From the NCBI GenBank assembly GCA_045531285.1, contig JAZSDT010000035.1, forward strand, positions 1-17,399: 17,399 bases of DNA, in the 5' to 3' direction. Position 1 is the first letter of the stretch, and the number at the start of each line of letters is the position of its first letter. This document shows, piece by piece, positions 17,352-17,399 of the stretch. This DNA comes from RGIG6353 sp045531285 (GTDB taxonomy: Bacteria > Bacillota > Clostridia > Oscillospirales > SIG627). The position numbers and the translations under genes are program-made. The notes beneath the pieces are model-generated. The model did no database searches and had not been told where the DNA came from. It was given only the letters and a program-made list of their open reading frames with translations.

Positions 17352-17390
17352 CAAAAATGCCTTGAAAGAAACAAAAATCGTTCCTTGAAA
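17352..17390. repeat. Pair of imperfect direct repeats near the window end
   Basis: CAAAAAT followed shortly by CCTTGAAA occurs twice: 17352-17367 (one base between the two words) and 17372-17390 (four bases between). Together with the inverted repeat and palindrome these fill the last 138 bases, in which no gene is recognisable on either strand. Subterminal repeats of this kind are common near ends of mobile elements, but I see no transposase. Confidence 0.5.
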
Positions 17391-17399
17391 CTTCCCTCG

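Noticed and set aside
16956..17354. Minus-strand frame entering the 3' end from the repeat-like segment
   Set aside because: Most of it is antisense to the GH43 gene and resembles no known family; I do not support it as a gene of the putative element.

Overview
This 17.4 kb window looks like a piece of chromosome from a Gram-positive bacterium of class Clostridia, most likely a gut or rumen member of the Ruminococcaceae/Oscillospiraceae. Three things point there: the Firmicutes-type PolC replicative polymerase; the Firmicutes gene order pyrH-frr-uppS-cdsA-dxr-rseP-ispG-polC; and neighbouring glycogen and plant-polysaccharide enzymes. All twelve genes lie on the + strand and are tightly packed. 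The genus is an inference.

Region 1 (1-5897) handles storage glucan. glgA (glycogen synthase) follows a 146-base leader with repeated and dyad motifs. glgP (glycogen phosphorylase) and a cytosolic GH13 alpha-glucanase come next. A strong terminator-like hairpin sits between glgP and the GH13 gene and ends 3 bases before the GH13 start codon. Together the three proteins would build and break down intracellular alpha-1,4-glucan. glgC, glgD and glgB are not in the window.

Region 2 (5898-16625) is a core housekeeping operon. A good sigma-A promoter (TTTACA, 17 bp, TACAAT) sits directly before pyrH and shows that pyrH starts at 5967, not at the upstream in-frame ATG. Eight genes follow with 1-base overlaps or short gaps: pyrH (UMP kinase), frr (ribosome recycling), uppS (undecaprenyl diphosphate synthase), cdsA (CDP-diacylglycerol synthesis), dxr and ispG (MEP isoprenoid pathway), rseP (site-2 protease) and polC (DNA polymerase III alpha, TTG start). 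The operon ends at a probable terminator. It joins pyrimidine supply, translation, isoprenoid and lipid carrier synthesis and replication. Compared with Bacillus subtilis, rpsB-tsf is missing upstream, ispG is present, and proS is missing before polC.

Region 3 (16626-17399) holds a GH43-like glycosidase whose recognisable sequence stops abruptly at 17261. A long inverted repeat begins at the next base, followed by a 12-bp palindrome and short direct repeats up to the window end. This end looks like the edge of a repeat or mobile element, or an assembly junction at a repeat.

I found no CRISPR array, tRNA, rRNA or recognisable transposase. Most of the window is ordinary conserved chromosome. 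The parts that merit a second look are the 3' junction, the two regulatory arrangements at 4044-4080 and 5906-5934, and substitutions in GlgA and PyrH.
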